64,000 nt of DNA from Methylobacterium sp. J-067 (GCF_022829465.1 NZ_JAKSXZ010000146.1:1-64000), one strand, 5' to 3'; counted from the first letter of the stretch, positions 27,014 to 38,483 are shown. Translations and numbers: made by a program. Notes: generated by a model not told the origin, from the sequence alone.

Positions 27014-27976
27014 ATGAGCACGCTTCTGCCCTTCGCGCGGCAGGCCCGCCCCGTGGCCGAGACCCGCCGGACGACCTCGTCTGACAAGTTCATCTCCATC
27101 GAGGGGATCGCCCGGCGCTATCCGGCCCCCGGCGGCAAGCAGACCACGATCTTCGAGAACCTGTGGCTGCCGGTGCGGCGGGGCGAGTTCGTCTGCATGA
27201 TCGGCCATTCCGGCTGCGGCAAGACCACGGTGCTGAACATCCTCGCCGGGCTGGAGGCCCCGAGCGAGGGCGTCGTCATCGTGGACGGGCAGGCCATCGC
27301 GGGCACCAGCCTCGACCGGGCGGTGATCTTCCAGGGCCATGCGCTGCTGCCCTGGCGCAGCGTCCTCGGCAACGTGGCCTACGCGGTCTCCTCGCGCTGG
27401 CGAAAGGCGAAGCGGGCGGAGGTCGAGGCGCGGGCCCGGAAGGCCATCGCCACGGTCGGCCTCGCGGGCTCGGAGCACAAGCGGCCCTCGGAATTGTCGG
27501 GGGGCATGAAGCAGCGGGTCGGCATCGCCCGCGCGCTCTCCATCGAGCCCAAGATCCTGCTGATGGACGAACCCTTCTCGGCGCTCGATGCGCTGACCCG
27601 CGGCACGTTGCAGGACGAGGTGCGCCGGATCTGCGTCGAGACGGGGCAGACGGTGTTCATGATCACCCACGACGTGGACGAGGCGATCTACCTCGCCGAC
27701 CGGATCGTGCTGATGACCAACGGCCCCGAGGCGAAGGTGGCCGAGATCGTCGAGAACCCGCTGCCGAAGGACCGGGACCGGACGCAGTTGCACCACGCGC
27801 CCGGCTATTACGCCCTGCGCAACCACCTGATCGACTTCCTCGTGACGCGCTCCCGCACCCTGCGGGACGCGATGCCCGAGGGCTACGATCCCATGCACCC
27901 GCCGGTGGTGCGCCCGTCCCTGAGCGAGGCGGACGCCGCCGCGATCACCGCCGAGAAGCCGGCCCTGCGGGCCTGA
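27014..27976 (+). CDS. NitT/TauT-type ABC transporter ATP-binding protein
   Basis: This 320-residue ATPase has Walker A GHSGCGKTT near residue 65, the Q-loop region VIFQGHALLPW, the signature LSGGMKQRVGIARAL, Walker B ILLMDEPFSALD and the H-loop MITHDVDEA. The family is NrtD/SsuB/TauB. The 20 or so residues before ISIEGIARRY and the C-terminal 50 residues (LRNHLIDFLVTRSRTL onwards) extend beyond the core and resemble those of NrtD/CmpD proteins. It ends the cluster; seven bases separate it from the permease. Confidence 0.95.
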   Translation: MSTLLPFARQARPVAETRRTTSSDKFISIEGIARRYPAPGGKQTTIFENLWLPVRRGEFVCMIGHSGCGKTTVLNILAGLEAPSEGVVIVDGQAIAGTSLDRAVIFQGHALLPWRSVLGNVAYAVSSRWRKAKRAEVEARARKAIATVGLAGSEHKRPSELSGGMKQRVGIARALSIEPKILLMDEPFSALDALTRGTLQDEVRRICVETGQTVFMITHDVDEAIYLADRIVLMTNGPEAKVAEIVENPLPKDRDRTQLHHAPGYYALRNHLIDFLVTRSRTLRDAMPEGYDPMHPPVVRPSLSEADAAAITAEKPALRA

Positions 27977-28006
27977 TCCCGCCACCGCCGGCCTGCCGCG
28001 CGCGCA

Positions 28007-28037
28007 AACAAAAACCCCGCTAAGGGCTTAGCGGGGT
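28007..28037 (-). terminator. Rho-independent terminator of the tRNA-Met gene
   Basis: Read on the minus strand, AACCCCGCTAAG and CTTAGCGGGGTT form a long near-perfect hairpin, followed by TTTTTGTTTG. It begins about ten bases after the tRNA CCA end. It may also help stop plus-strand transcription from the ABC cluster. Confidence 0.85.
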
Positions 28038-28045
28038 TGCTGAAT

Positions 28046-28122
28046 TGGTAGCGAGGGAGGGATTTGAACCCCCGACACAAGGATTATGATTCCTCTGCTC
28101 TAACCAGCTGAGCTACCCCGCC
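28046..28122 (-). tRNA. tRNA-Met (anticodon CAT), elongator type
   Basis: The minus strand reads GGCGGGG for the acceptor arm, GCTCAGCTGGTTAGAGC for the D arm, an anticodon stem GAGGA/TCCTT with loop ATCATAA (anticodon CAT), a T arm with GGTTCAAATCC and an encoded CCA; length 77. The sequence matches alphaproteobacterial elongator tRNA-Met. The first acceptor pair is G-U. A clear terminator follows it. Confidence 0.97.
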
Positions 28123-28216
28123 CCAATACGCTGCCGCCCCGTAGGGGCTGCGTGCGACCGGCGCGGTATAGGAAGAGGCGGCGCTCGGTGTCAACGGGGC
28201 GCATGGCGGTTCCGGT

Positions 28217-30184
28217 TCAAATCGTGCGCGGGCGCGTCAGGGCGGCGGCGATGGCGCCGAGCCCTAGGCCGAACGTGACGAGGCCGAGCCACAGCACCGT
28301 GCCGCTGCCGAGGGAGCCGGCCAGCGACAGGGAGCCCGTCCGCCCGGTGGCGGCGTCGATGGCCGCAAGGCCGACGCCGACGAAGCTCTCGCCGACCAGA
28401 AGCCCCGAGGCGATCAGCACGCCCCGGCGCCGGGACGGCTCGAGCGCACCGGGATCGCGCCGCCGCAGCACCCGCTCGCAGGCGAACCCGAGGATACCGC
28501 CGAGGCCGATCGTCATCTCCACGGACAGGGGCAGGTACATGCCGATCCCGACCGTCAGCGCCGGGAAGCTGAAGCCCTGCCGCTTCAGCACCACCTCCAG
28601 CCCCACCGCCACGAGGCCGAGAAGCCCGCCGAGCAGCAACATAGGCCAGGGCAGCGTCGCGTGGACGATGCCCTGCGTGATCTGCGTGACGAGGGCCGCC
28701 TGCGGCACCGCCAGCGCCTCGCGCGGGTCCATGCCCGGCCGGGGCAGCGCGCCGACGAAGCCGTAGGCGTTGTAGAGCAGCGACAGCAGCGGCACGATCA
28801 CCACCGAGCCCACCGCCACCCCGAGCAGCAGCACCGCCTGCTGGCGCCAGGGCGTCGCGTCCACGAGCTGGCCGGTCTTCAGGTCCTGCAGGTTGTCGTT
28901 GGCGATGGAGGAGGCCGTCACCACCACCGAGGCGGCGAGTAGCACCGCCGCCATGGCGAAGCGCTGGATGTTGGGCGAGGCGGTGGAGCCGACGACGAGG
29001 GGCACCGCCAGCGCCCCGACCATCGCCGAGAGGATGCCGATGCCGGAGATCGGGCTGGTGGAGGAGCCGAGCAGGCCGGCGAGGTAGCCGCACACCGCCG
29101 CCATCGCGGCCCCGAACAGGAGGCAGAACAGCACGCAGGCCGCCGTCACCCCCGCCGCCTCCGGGCCGGACAGCCCGGCCGCCGTGCTGAACCCCATGAA
29201 TAGCCACGCGAGCGGCAGGGTGAGGAGCAGCGTGCCGAGGCCCACCCAGCGGATCGGCAGGTCGCGCTCCTGCCGGGGCAGGTCGCGGACGGGGCGACCG
29301 GCCGCGGCGGCGGCTGCGACGATGCTCGCGAGGATCGGCCGCGCCAGGGCTGCGACCGTCCAGAACCCGCCGACCGCGATGATCCCCGCCCCGACGAGGC
29401 GGACCTGCCCCGACCAGACCGCCTGCGCCGCCTCCCCCGGGCTCGCCCCGGCGACGGGCCCGAAGGCGGTGAGAAGCGGCACGAGGAGGCCCCAGGCGAT
29501 GGCGACGCCGGTGAGCAGCGCGAGGCACGCGCCGATGCCGACGAGATAGCCGACCCCGATCAAGGCGAGGGAGAACCCGCTGCCGATGCTGAACGCGGCG
29601 CCGCCGATGGAAAAGGCGGTCAGCACCCCGTCCGCCAGCACCCGCAACCCGTTGGTGAGGAACGCGACGAGGCCGGAGCCGGCGGCGGCGGCAAGCAGGG
29701 TGGAGAGGCCCCCCCGCCCCGCCTCGGTATGTCCGGCGCGGAGCACCTCGGCGGCGGCGATGCCCTCCGGGTAGGGCAGGTTGCTGCCGGTGACGAGCGC
29801 CCGCCGCAGGGGGATCGAGAAGGCGACGCCGAGCCAGCCGCCGATGAGGCAGACGAGGCTCGTCTCCCAGAACGGGAACCCCTGCCAGTAGCCGATCAGC
29901 ACGAGGCCGGGCAGGACGAGGATGACGTTGCACAAAGTCCCGGCCGCCGAAGCCTGGGTCTGCACGATGTTGTTTTCGAGGATGCCGCCGCCCGCCAGCC
30001 GCAGGGCGCCCATCGACAGCAGCGCCGCCGGGATCGAGGACGAGAACGTCATCCCCGTCTTCAGGCCCATGTAGACATTGGCCGCCATGAAGGCGACGGT
30101 GATCACCGCGCCGAGGACGAGGCCCCGCACCGTGATCTCGCGGCCATGGCGGCCCGCCGTGGCGATCTCGTTCCTCGCGTCCAT
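28217..30184 (-). CDS. OPT-family oligopeptide/metal-chelate transporter
   Basis: This 655-residue protein has about 14-16 helices. The start VRGLVLGAVITVAFMAANVYMGLKTG and the segment ASAAGTLCNVILVLPGLVLIG are signatures of the bacterial OPT (oligopeptide transporter) family, as are SNLPYPEGIAAAEVLRAG near residue 150 and IANDNLQDLKTGQLVDATPW near 440. Members move oligopeptides or iron-siderophore-type chelates. The ATG at 30184 is the first in the frame near the family start. It is divergent from the CHRD gene at 30317. Confidence 0.92.
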   Translation of the reverse strand: MDARNEIATAGRHGREITVRGLVLGAVITVAFMAANVYMGLKTGMTFSSSIPAALLSMGALRLAGGGILENNIVQTQASAAGTLCNVILVLPGLVLIGYWQGFPFWETSLVCLIGGWLGVAFSIPLRRALVTGSNLPYPEGIAAAEVLRAGHTEAGRGGLSTLLAAAAGSGLVAFLTNGLRVLADGVLTAFSIGGAAFSIGSGFSLALIGVGYLVGIGACLALLTGVAIAWGLLVPLLTAFGPVAGASPGEAAQAVWSGQVRLVGAGIIAVGGFWTVAALARPILASIVAAAAAAGRPVRDLPRQERDLPIRWVGLGTLLLTLPLAWLFMGFSTAAGLSGPEAAGVTAACVLFCLLFGAAMAAVCGYLAGLLGSSTSPISGIGILSAMVGALAVPLVVGSTASPNIQRFAMAAVLLAASVVVTASSIANDNLQDLKTGQLVDATPWRQQAVLLLGVAVGSVVIVPLLSLLYNAYGFVGALPRPGMDPREALAVPQAALVTQITQGIVHATLPWPMLLLGGLLGLVAVGLEVVLKRQGFSFPALTVGIGMYLPLSVEMTIGLGGILGFACERVLRRRDPGALEPSRRRGVLIASGLLVGESFVGVGLAAIDAATGRTGSLSLAGSLGSGTVLWLGLVTFGLGLGAIAAALTRPRTI

Positions 30185-30316
30185 CGCTTCCCGTCGGTCG
30201 CCCTTCGTGACACCGGAAGGACATCACGTCCGGGCCGCCGCGACAATGTCATGGCCACGGCGGCCGATTCCCCTATCTGCCAGGGCGGGTCCCGTGGGGG
30301 ACCCCGGGAGACTGCC

Positions 30317-30745
30317 ATGACCCACCGCACCGCATTGTTCGGGCTCGCCCTCGCGTTCCTCGCCGCCTCCGGCGCCCAGGCGGCCGATGCCGGCCGCTTC
30401 AGCGCCCAACTCACCGGCGCGGGCGAGGTCCCCCCCACGGGCTCGAAGGGCACGGGCGAGGTGACCGCCACCTACGATGCCGCCTCCAAGCGCCTGAGCT
30501 GGAAGGGCAGCTACAGCGGCCTCACCGGCCCGGTGACGGCGGCGCATTTCCACGGCCCGGCCAAGGCCGGCGAGAACGCGGGGGTGCTGGTCCCGGTGGA
30601 TGCCAAGGCGAGCCCGTTCTCAGGCGAAGCGACCCTCGACGACGCCAAGGCGGCGGATCTCGAAGGCGGCAAGATGTATTTCAACCTGCATACCGCGGCG
30701 AACCCGAAGGGCGAGCTCCGCGGCCAGGTCGAGCCGGCGCGCTGA
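30317..30745 (+). CDS. CHRD-domain exported protein
   Basis: This 142-residue protein has a signal peptide (MTHRTALFGLALAFLAASGA then QAAD). The mature part is a CHRD domain: FSAQLTGAGEVPPTGSKGTGE, VTAAHFHGPAKAGENAGVL and MYFNLHTAANPKGELRGQVE match the family that is named after chordin and found as a stand-alone secreted domain in bacteria. The function is unknown. GGAG lies upstream of the ATG (GGGGACCCCGGGAGACTGCC). Confidence 0.9.
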   Translation: MTHRTALFGLALAFLAASGAQAADAGRFSAQLTGAGEVPPTGSKGTGEVTATYDAASKRLSWKGSYSGLTGPVTAAHFHGPAKAGENAGVLVPVDAKASPFSGEATLDDAKAADLEGGKMYFNLHTAANPKGELRGQVEPAR

Positions 30746-30774
30746 GCCCGGCCCCACGCGAGACGCCCGAAACA

Positions 30775-31110
30775 ATGAAGCAACTCGAGGCCATTATCGC
30801 CTGGACGCCGGCCCGTTGGGCCGACCTCCGGCCGGAGACCGCCGGGCAGGTGGTCGTGCTGCCGCTGGCGGAGGCGGAGGCCGCCAAGCGCTTCGCCATG
30901 CGGGCCGGGGCGAGTTCGTCGGCGCTGGCCACGCTCACCGAGGAGGGGCGCATCGCCCGCCTGTTCATCGACTTCCAAACCCTTGTGGTCCGCGACGGGA
31001 TCGACGTCCAGGCCGCGCACCGGGCCTTCCTCGCCATCGACGAGTACCGTTTCCGCATCGCCCCCGACACCGAGGGTGCCGAGTTCGAGGACCCGCCCGA
31101 GGAAGACTGA
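30775..31110 (+). CDS. Hypothetical cytoplasmic protein
   Basis: This 111-residue protein has no signal or membrane segment: MKQLEAIIAWTPARWADLRP at the start, FIDFQTLVVRDGIDVQAAHR in the middle, and an acidic tail FEDPPEED. I do not recognise the family. It sits between the CHRD and Tat-exported reductase genes on the same strand, about 30 bases from each, so is probably in the same transcript. Confidence 0.65.
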   Translation: MKQLEAIIAWTPARWADLRPETAGQVVVLPLAEAEAAKRFAMRAGASSSALATLTEEGRIARLFIDFQTLVVRDGIDVQAAHRAFLAIDEYRFRIAPDTEGAEFEDPPEED

Positions 31111-31141
31111 CACGGCCCCTCTCGCCAGAAGGACGAGCCCG

Positions 31142-32047
31142 ATGCCCCTGTCTCGCCGCACCCTCCTCGGCGCCGCCGCCCTCGCGCCGGTCGCGCTCCG
31201 CGAGGCCGCCGCGGAGCCCGGCGTGATCCGCCGGCCGATCCCCTCCTCCGGCGAGATGCTGCCGGCGATGGGCATCGGCACGTCGCGCCGCTACGAGGTC
31301 GAGCCGGCGCCGGAGCCGGTGAAGCCTCTGCGCGAAGCGGTCGAGACCTTCGTGAGGCTCGGCGGCACGGTCATCGACACGGCGCCGAGCTACGGCACCG
31401 CCGAGGACGTGCTCGGCCTGATCCTCTCCGAGGGCGACCTGCGCTCCAAGGTCTTCCTCGCGAGCAAGGTCGACACCAGGGGCCGCGACGAGACGCGGGC
31501 CGAGTTCGCCCGCTCCCTCCAGCGCATGCGCACGGACCACCTCGATCTGGTGGCGGTCCACAACCTCATCGACACGAAGGACAATCTCGCCGTCCTGCGC
31601 GACCTGAAGGGCGAGAAGAAGCTTCGCTACGTCGGCGTCACCGTCTGGCGGGACAACCAGTTCGACGGGCTCGAACCGGTGATGCGCGCCGAGCCGCTGG
31701 ACTTCGTGCAGGTGAACTACGCCATCGACAACCGCGCCGCCGCCGAGCGCATCCTGCCGCTCGCCGCCGACAAGGGCATCGCGGTGATGATCAACGTGCC
31801 CTTCGGACGGGATCGTCTGTTCAACGCGGTGCGCGGCAAGGAACTCCCGCCCGTCGCGAGGGAGATCGGCTGCCGGAGCTGGCCGCAATTCTTCCTGAAA
31901 TACGTCCTCGGCCACCGGGCGGTGACATGCCCGATCCCCGGAATGGCCAAGGCGTCCTACGTCGAGGACAACCTCGGCGCCGCCCACGACCCGCTGCCCG
32001 ATGCCGGACAGCGCAAGCAGATGGAGGCCTTCATCGATGCGCTCTGA
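31142..32047 (+). CDS. Tat-exported aldo/keto reductase
   Basis: This 301-residue member of the aldo/keto reductase superfamily begins MPLSRRTLLGAAALAPVAL, a twin-arginine (SRRTLLG) signal ending near AAA. The fold motifs follow: GIGTSRRYEV, the catalytic tetrad as VIDTAPSYG (Asp, Tyr), FLASKVD (Lys) and LVAVHNL (His), then FVQVNYAI. Normal AKRs are cytoplasmic NADPH enzymes; a Tat signal implies it folds, possibly with its nicotinamide cofactor, before export. The next gene starts inside its 3' end, so they are coupled. Confidence 0.87.
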   Translation: MPLSRRTLLGAAALAPVALREAAAEPGVIRRPIPSSGEMLPAMGIGTSRRYEVEPAPEPVKPLREAVETFVRLGGTVIDTAPSYGTAEDVLGLILSEGDLRSKVFLASKVDTRGRDETRAEFARSLQRMRTDHLDLVAVHNLIDTKDNLAVLRDLKGEKKLRYVGVTVWRDNQFDGLEPVMRAEPLDFVQVNYAIDNRAAAERILPLAADKGIAVMINVPFGRDRLFNAVRGKELPPVAREIGCRSWPQFFLKYVLGHRAVTCPIPGMAKASYVEDNLGAAHDPLPDAGQRKQMEAFIDAL

Positions 32048-32774
32048 CATGCTCTCGCGCCGCGCGGCGCTCGTCCTCGGCGCCCTCGCGCTTACCGTAA
32101 GCCCGGCGCTGGCGCAGGAATCCGGCGGCAAAATCAAGATCGGCGTGATCGGCGGCGGCAACATCGGCGGCACGATCGGCGGGCTATGGGTGAAGGACGG
32201 GCACGAGGTGATGTTCGCCTCGCGCCACCCCGAGAACCTGAAGCCCCTCGTGGACGAACTCGGCGCCAAGGCGAAGGCCGGCACGCCGGAGGAGGCGATC
32301 AAATTCGCCGACGCGGTGTTCCTGGCCGTACCCTACAAGGCCTATCCCGAACTCTCGAAGGAGGTCGGCCCCCTGTTGAAGGGCAAGGTCGTGCTCGATG
32401 CCGGCAACGCGACCGAGCGGCGCGACGGCGAGCTTTACGCCGAGGCGCAGAAGAACGGTATCGGCGAGACATCGGCGAAGTATTTTCCCGGTGCGAAGCT
32501 GGTCCGGGCCTTCAATGCGGCGAACTATAAGATCTTCGCCAAGGCCGGCGCCAACGGCGGCAAGGACCGCGCGGGTGGGCGTATGGCGATCCCGATCGCG
32601 GGGGACGACCCGCAGGCGCTCAAGGTGGCCGAGGGCCTCGTGCGGGACGCCGGCTTCGAACCGGTGGTGGTCGGCGGCCTGAAGGATGCCGACAAGTTCG
32701 CCATGGGCTCGCCCGGCTTCGGCCACGACGTCACCGCGCCAGAACTGAAAGAGAAGCTCGGGCTCGCCAAGTGA
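32037..32774 (+). CDS. Exported NAD(P)-binding Rossmann protein (F420H2:NADP oxidoreductase-like)
   Basis: This 245-residue protein begins MRSDMLSRRAALVLGALALT, a twin-arginine-like signal with an ALA-Q cleavage site. The mature domain begins with IGVIGGGNIGGTIGGLWVKDGHEVMFASRHPE, the dinucleotide-binding fold of the NADP-dependent F420 reductase-like/YqeC-type family, and continues VFLAVPYKAYPELS and VRAFNAANYKIF. The ATG at 32037 is preferred because GGAGG lies nine bases upstream; it overlaps the AKR gene by 11 bases. An exported nicotinamide enzyme is unusual (see findings). Confidence 0.85.
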   Translation: MRSDMLSRRAALVLGALALTVSPALAQESGGKIKIGVIGGGNIGGTIGGLWVKDGHEVMFASRHPENLKPLVDELGAKAKAGTPEEAIKFADAVFLAVPYKAYPELSKEVGPLLKGKVVLDAGNATERRDGELYAEAQKNGIGETSAKYFPGAKLVRAFNAANYKIFAKAGANGGKDRAGGRMAIPIAGDDPQALKVAEGLVRDAGFEPVVVGGLKDADKFAMGSPGFGHDVTAPELKEKLGLAK

Positions 32775-34084
32775 GCGATGGGCAGGCGGCCGCGCCCCAA
32801 CGCGGCCCCCTGGCACGGCTCATCGACATCCAGCCCGGGGAAGGGCCGGCGCTCGCATGGTCCTGGGCCTACATCTTCTCGATCCTCGCTGCCTACTACG
32901 TCCTGCGGCCGATCCGCGACCAGATGGGCTTGGCGGGGGGCATCGAGAACCTGCCCTGGCTGTTCACCGCCACGCTCGTCGGTATGCTGACGCTGAACCT
33001 GCCCTTCGCCTGGCTGGTGAAGCGCATGCCCCGCGCGCGGTTCGTGCCGCTCACCTACCGCTTCTTCGCCCTGAACATCCTCGGCTTCGCCGCCGCGCTC
33101 TACCTCGCGCCGCCGGATTGGGACGTCTGGATCGGCCGGGTGTTCTTCATCTGGCTGTCGATCTTCAACCTGTTCGTGGTGTCGATCTTCTGGGCGACCA
33201 TCGTCGATGTCTTCACCAACGAGCAGGGGCGGCGCCTGTTCGGCTTCATCGCGGCCGGGGCGACGCTCGGCGCCATCGCCGGCTCGGCCACGACGGCGGG
33301 GCTCGCCAAGAACGTTCCGACGTGGGGATTGATGATCTGCGCCGTCGTGTTGCTGGAGGCGGCGGTGTTCTCGATGCGCGGCCTCGCCCGGCTGGCACAG
33401 CAGCTTCACGAGGTGCCGGGGGGCGGCAACGAGGGGACAACGCGGGACACCGCCATCGGCGGCAGCGTCTGGTCGGGCATCACCCGCACCCTGGCCTCGC
33501 CCTACCTTCTGAACATCGCGGTGTTCCTGCTGCTGTTCTCGATCACATCGACATTCCTCTATTTCGAGCAGGCGGGCATCGCGAAGCGCAGCTTCCCTGA
33601 CCGGCAATCGCAGACCGCCTTCTTCGCGACCGTCGACCTCGCGGTGAACGTGCTCACCCTCGGCGTACAGCTGTTCCTCACCGGACGGATCGTCGGGCGG
33701 CTCGGGGTGGCGGCGACGCTGGCGATCCTGCCGGTCTTCAGCGTCTTCGGCTTCGCGGCGCTGGTCTATGCGCCGACCATCGGCGTGATCGTGGGGTTCC
33801 AGGTCCTGCGCCGGGCCGGCAACTTCGCCATCGCCCGGCCGATCCGTGAAGTGCTGTTCACGGTGGTGCCGCGCGAGGACCGCTACAAGGCGAAGAGCTT
33901 CATCGACACGGTGGTCTATCGCCTGGGGGATCAGGCGGGGGCATGGTCCTTCACGGGACTCGGCGCCCTGGGTCTGGGCACGGCGGGCATCTCCGGCGTC
34001 GCCGTGCCGCTTTCGATCCTGTGGCTGTTCAACAGCCTGTGGCTCGGCCGCGCGCAGGAGCGGCGACGGGCGGCGCCCGAGTGA
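32771..34084 (+). CDS. ATP/ADP translocase-like (NTP/NDP exchange) membrane transporter
   Basis: This 437-residue protein has about twelve helices. The first helix AYIFSILAAYYVLRPIRDQMG, the loop SIFWATIVDVFTNEQGRRLFGFIAAGATLGAIAGS and the segment KSFIDTVVYRLGDQAG are characteristic of the bacterial group related to Npt/ATP-ADP translocases (COG3202) within the MFS fold. Known members exchange nucleotides or NAD; free-living bacterial homologues are uncharacterised. It starts at GTG 32771, overlapping the previous stop (GTGA). Its place behind two exported nicotinamide enzymes is suggestive. Confidence 0.82.
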   Translation: MSDGQAAAPQRGPLARLIDIQPGEGPALAWSWAYIFSILAAYYVLRPIRDQMGLAGGIENLPWLFTATLVGMLTLNLPFAWLVKRMPRARFVPLTYRFFALNILGFAAALYLAPPDWDVWIGRVFFIWLSIFNLFVVSIFWATIVDVFTNEQGRRLFGFIAAGATLGAIAGSATTAGLAKNVPTWGLMICAVVLLEAAVFSMRGLARLAQQLHEVPGGGNEGTTRDTAIGGSVWSGITRTLASPYLLNIAVFLLLFSITSTFLYFEQAGIAKRSFPDRQSQTAFFATVDLAVNVLTLGVQLFLTGRIVGRLGVAATLAILPVFSVFGFAALVYAPTIGVIVGFQVLRRAGNFAIARPIREVLFTVVPREDRYKAKSFIDTVVYRLGDQAGAWSFTGLGALGLGTAGISGVAVPLSILWLFNSLWLGRAQERRRAAPE

Positions 34085-34105
34085 GAGCCGCCGCCCGCGC
34101 AGGCA

Positions 34106-36550
<2,445 letters not shown>

Positions 36551-36721
36551 GAACTTCCTCGGGCAGGCGGCGGACATCTCTCGCTGTGCGTGTACGCGGC
36601 GGAGGCGCCAGCCTGCTCATGCTTCCTGTTCGCCCAATATAGGGGTTTTGTGCTGCCGATGCACGCACTTATGGCCGGGGATCACCCGGCCATGCACGCG
36701 TTCTCGGCAGCCTGTGGACGC

Positions 36722-37690
36722 TTACGCCGCCTCGGCGATTCCCCCCTCGCTCGCCGCGTCGAGACGGGCCACGGCGTCGGGCGACAGCGTCAGGCGCGCG
36801 GCGCCCAGCAGTTCGTTGATTTGCGCTACGGAGGTCGCGCTGGCGATGGGGGCGGTGATGCCGGGCCGGGCGATGATCCAGGCGAGCGCCACCTGGGCCG
36901 GGCTCGCGCCGTGGTCGTGCGCGACGGCGTCGAGCACGTCGAGGAGGGCGAAGCCGCGCGGGTTGAGATAGGGCGCGACCCGGTTCTCCCGCGCCCGGCC
37001 GGTGGCCGATCCCGCCTCGCGGTACTTGCCGGTGAGGAAGCCCGCCGCGAGGGAGAAGTAGCCGATCACGCCGACCTCCTCCGCGCGACACAGGGGCTCC
37101 AGCTCGGCCTCGTAGCCCCGCGCGGCGAGGCTGTATTCCGGCTGCAGGCACTCGTAGCGGGGCAGGCCCTTGTCCCGCGAGACCGCCAAAGACTGCGACA
37201 GGCGACCGGCCTCGTAGTTCGAGGCGCCGATGGCCCGGACCTTCCCGGCCCGGACGAGCCTGTCGTAGGCGGTCAGCGTCTCCTCGAAGGGCACCTCGGC
37301 ATCGTCGAGATGCGATTGGTAGAGGTCGATCCGGTCGGTCTGGAGCCGTCGGAGCGACGCCTCGCAGGCCCGCTCGATATGGGCGGCGGAGAGGCCCTTG
37401 CCGGCCTCGCCCATGTCCATGCCGACCTTGGTGGCGAGCACGATCCTGTCGCGCGCGCCCGGCCGGGACGCGAGCCAGCGGCCGATCACCGCCTCGGACT
37501 CGCCGCCCCGATGGCCCGGTGCCCAGCGGCTGTAGACATCCGCCGTGTCGATGAAGTCGAAGCCCTGCTCCACGAACCGGTCGAGGATCGCGAAGGAGGT
37601 GGCCTCGTCCGCCGTCCAGCCGAAGACGTTGCCGCCGAGGCAGAAGGGGGCGACCGTGAGGTCGGAGCGGCCGATGCGGCGCTTGTCCAT
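36722..37690 (-). CDS. Aldo/keto reductase
   Basis: This 322-residue cytoplasmic aldo/keto reductase of the AKR11/YhdN-like type carries the catalytic Asp and Tyr in FIDTADVYSRW, Lys in LATKVGMDMG and His in DLYQSHLDD. PIASATSVAQINELLGA near the end is the NADP-binding tail. Substrate unknown. Five bases follow the stop of the upstream metallo-hydrolase gene, so they form a two-gene unit, with gyrB 171 bases further on. Confidence 0.92.
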   Translation of the reverse strand: MDKRRIGRSDLTVAPFCLGGNVFGWTADEATSFAILDRFVEQGFDFIDTADVYSRWAPGHRGGESEAVIGRWLASRPGARDRIVLATKVGMDMGEAGKGLSAAHIERACEASLRRLQTDRIDLYQSHLDDAEVPFEETLTAYDRLVRAGKVRAIGASNYEAGRLSQSLAVSRDKGLPRYECLQPEYSLAARGYEAELEPLCRAEEVGVIGYFSLAAGFLTGKYREAGSATGRARENRVAPYLNPRGFALLDVLDAVAHDHGASPAQVALAWIIARPGITAPIASATSVAQINELLGAARLTLSPDAVARLDAASEGGIAEAA

Positions 37691-37695
37691 GGGGT

Positions 37696-38340
37696 TCAGC
37701 CCTGCAGGAAGGGGTTGGAGACGCGCTCTTCGCCGAGCGTGCCGGTGGGACCGTGGCCGGGGATGAAGGCGATGTCGTCGCCGAGCGGCAGCACCTTCTC
37801 CTTGATGGCGCGGATCAATTGCTCGTGATTGCCGCCGGGCAGGTCGGTGCGCCCGATGGAGCCCTTGAACACCACGTCCCCAACGAGGGCGAAGCGCGCG
37901 TCGCGGCTCACGAACACCACGCTGCCGGGCGAATGGCCGGGGCAGTGCAGGATGTCGAAGGTCAACTCACCGACCTGTACCGTGTCGCCCTGGTCGAGCC
38001 AGCGGTCGGGCGTCACCGGCCGGGCGGGGTCGAGGCCATATTGGGCCGCCGTCGCCGGCAGGGACTCGAGGAGGAACTTGTCGGCGAGGTGCGGCCCCTC
38101 GATCGGCACGCCGAGCCTTTCGCGGAGTTCGTCCGCACCGGCGGCGTGGTCGACGTGGCCGTGGGTAAGGAGGATCTTCTCCACGCTCACCCCCTGCTCC
38201 GCGATGGCCGCCTGGATCCGGTCGAGGTCCCCGCCGGGGTCCACCACGGCGCCGACCTTGGTGGCGTCGTCCCAGATCAGCGTGCAGTTCTGCTGAAAAG
38301 GCGTGACCGGGATGATCCCGGCGCGGGGCGTTCCTGGCAT
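37696..38340 (-). CDS. Metallo-beta-lactamase-fold hydrolase (glyoxalase II/YcbL-like)
   Basis: This 214-residue enzyme has the metal-binding motif LTHGHVDHAAG (HxHxDH) near residue 60, CPGHSPGSVVF near 130, VGDVVFKGSIGRTDLPGGN near 150 and IPGHGPTGTLGEER near the end. The length and layout resemble YcbL/type II glyoxalases; hydroxyacylglutathione hydrolase or related thioesterase activity is likely but not certain. The start at 38340 is chosen because the residues above it (to 38445) lack family features. It is divergent from the cytochrome gene. Confidence 0.9.
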   Translation of the reverse strand: MPGTPRAGIIPVTPFQQNCTLIWDDATKVGAVVDPGGDLDRIQAAIAEQGVSVEKILLTHGHVDHAAGADELRERLGVPIEGPHLADKFLLESLPATAAQYGLDPARPVTPDRWLDQGDTVQVGELTFDILHCPGHSPGSVVFVSRDARFALVGDVVFKGSIGRTDLPGGNHEQLIRAIKEKVLPLGDDIAFIPGHGPTGTLGEERVSNPFLQG

Positions 38341-38483
38341 GAGGCGGGCTCGTTCATCGTCGTGTGGAGGGCACCCTTCTAACGCGCCGGACCGCCCGCC
38401 GCACCCGGCGCGGCCGAACTTCCCCGCGCTCCGGCGGTTGTGCACGCGCTCGTTTTCCCGAGCCTGCTGGAAGAGGTCGAGAC

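Noticed and set aside
28191..30227. Second minus-strand frame over the OPT transporter
   Set aside because: The frame used for the OPT protein has family motifs and membrane helices; this one is Arg/Pro-rich shadow.
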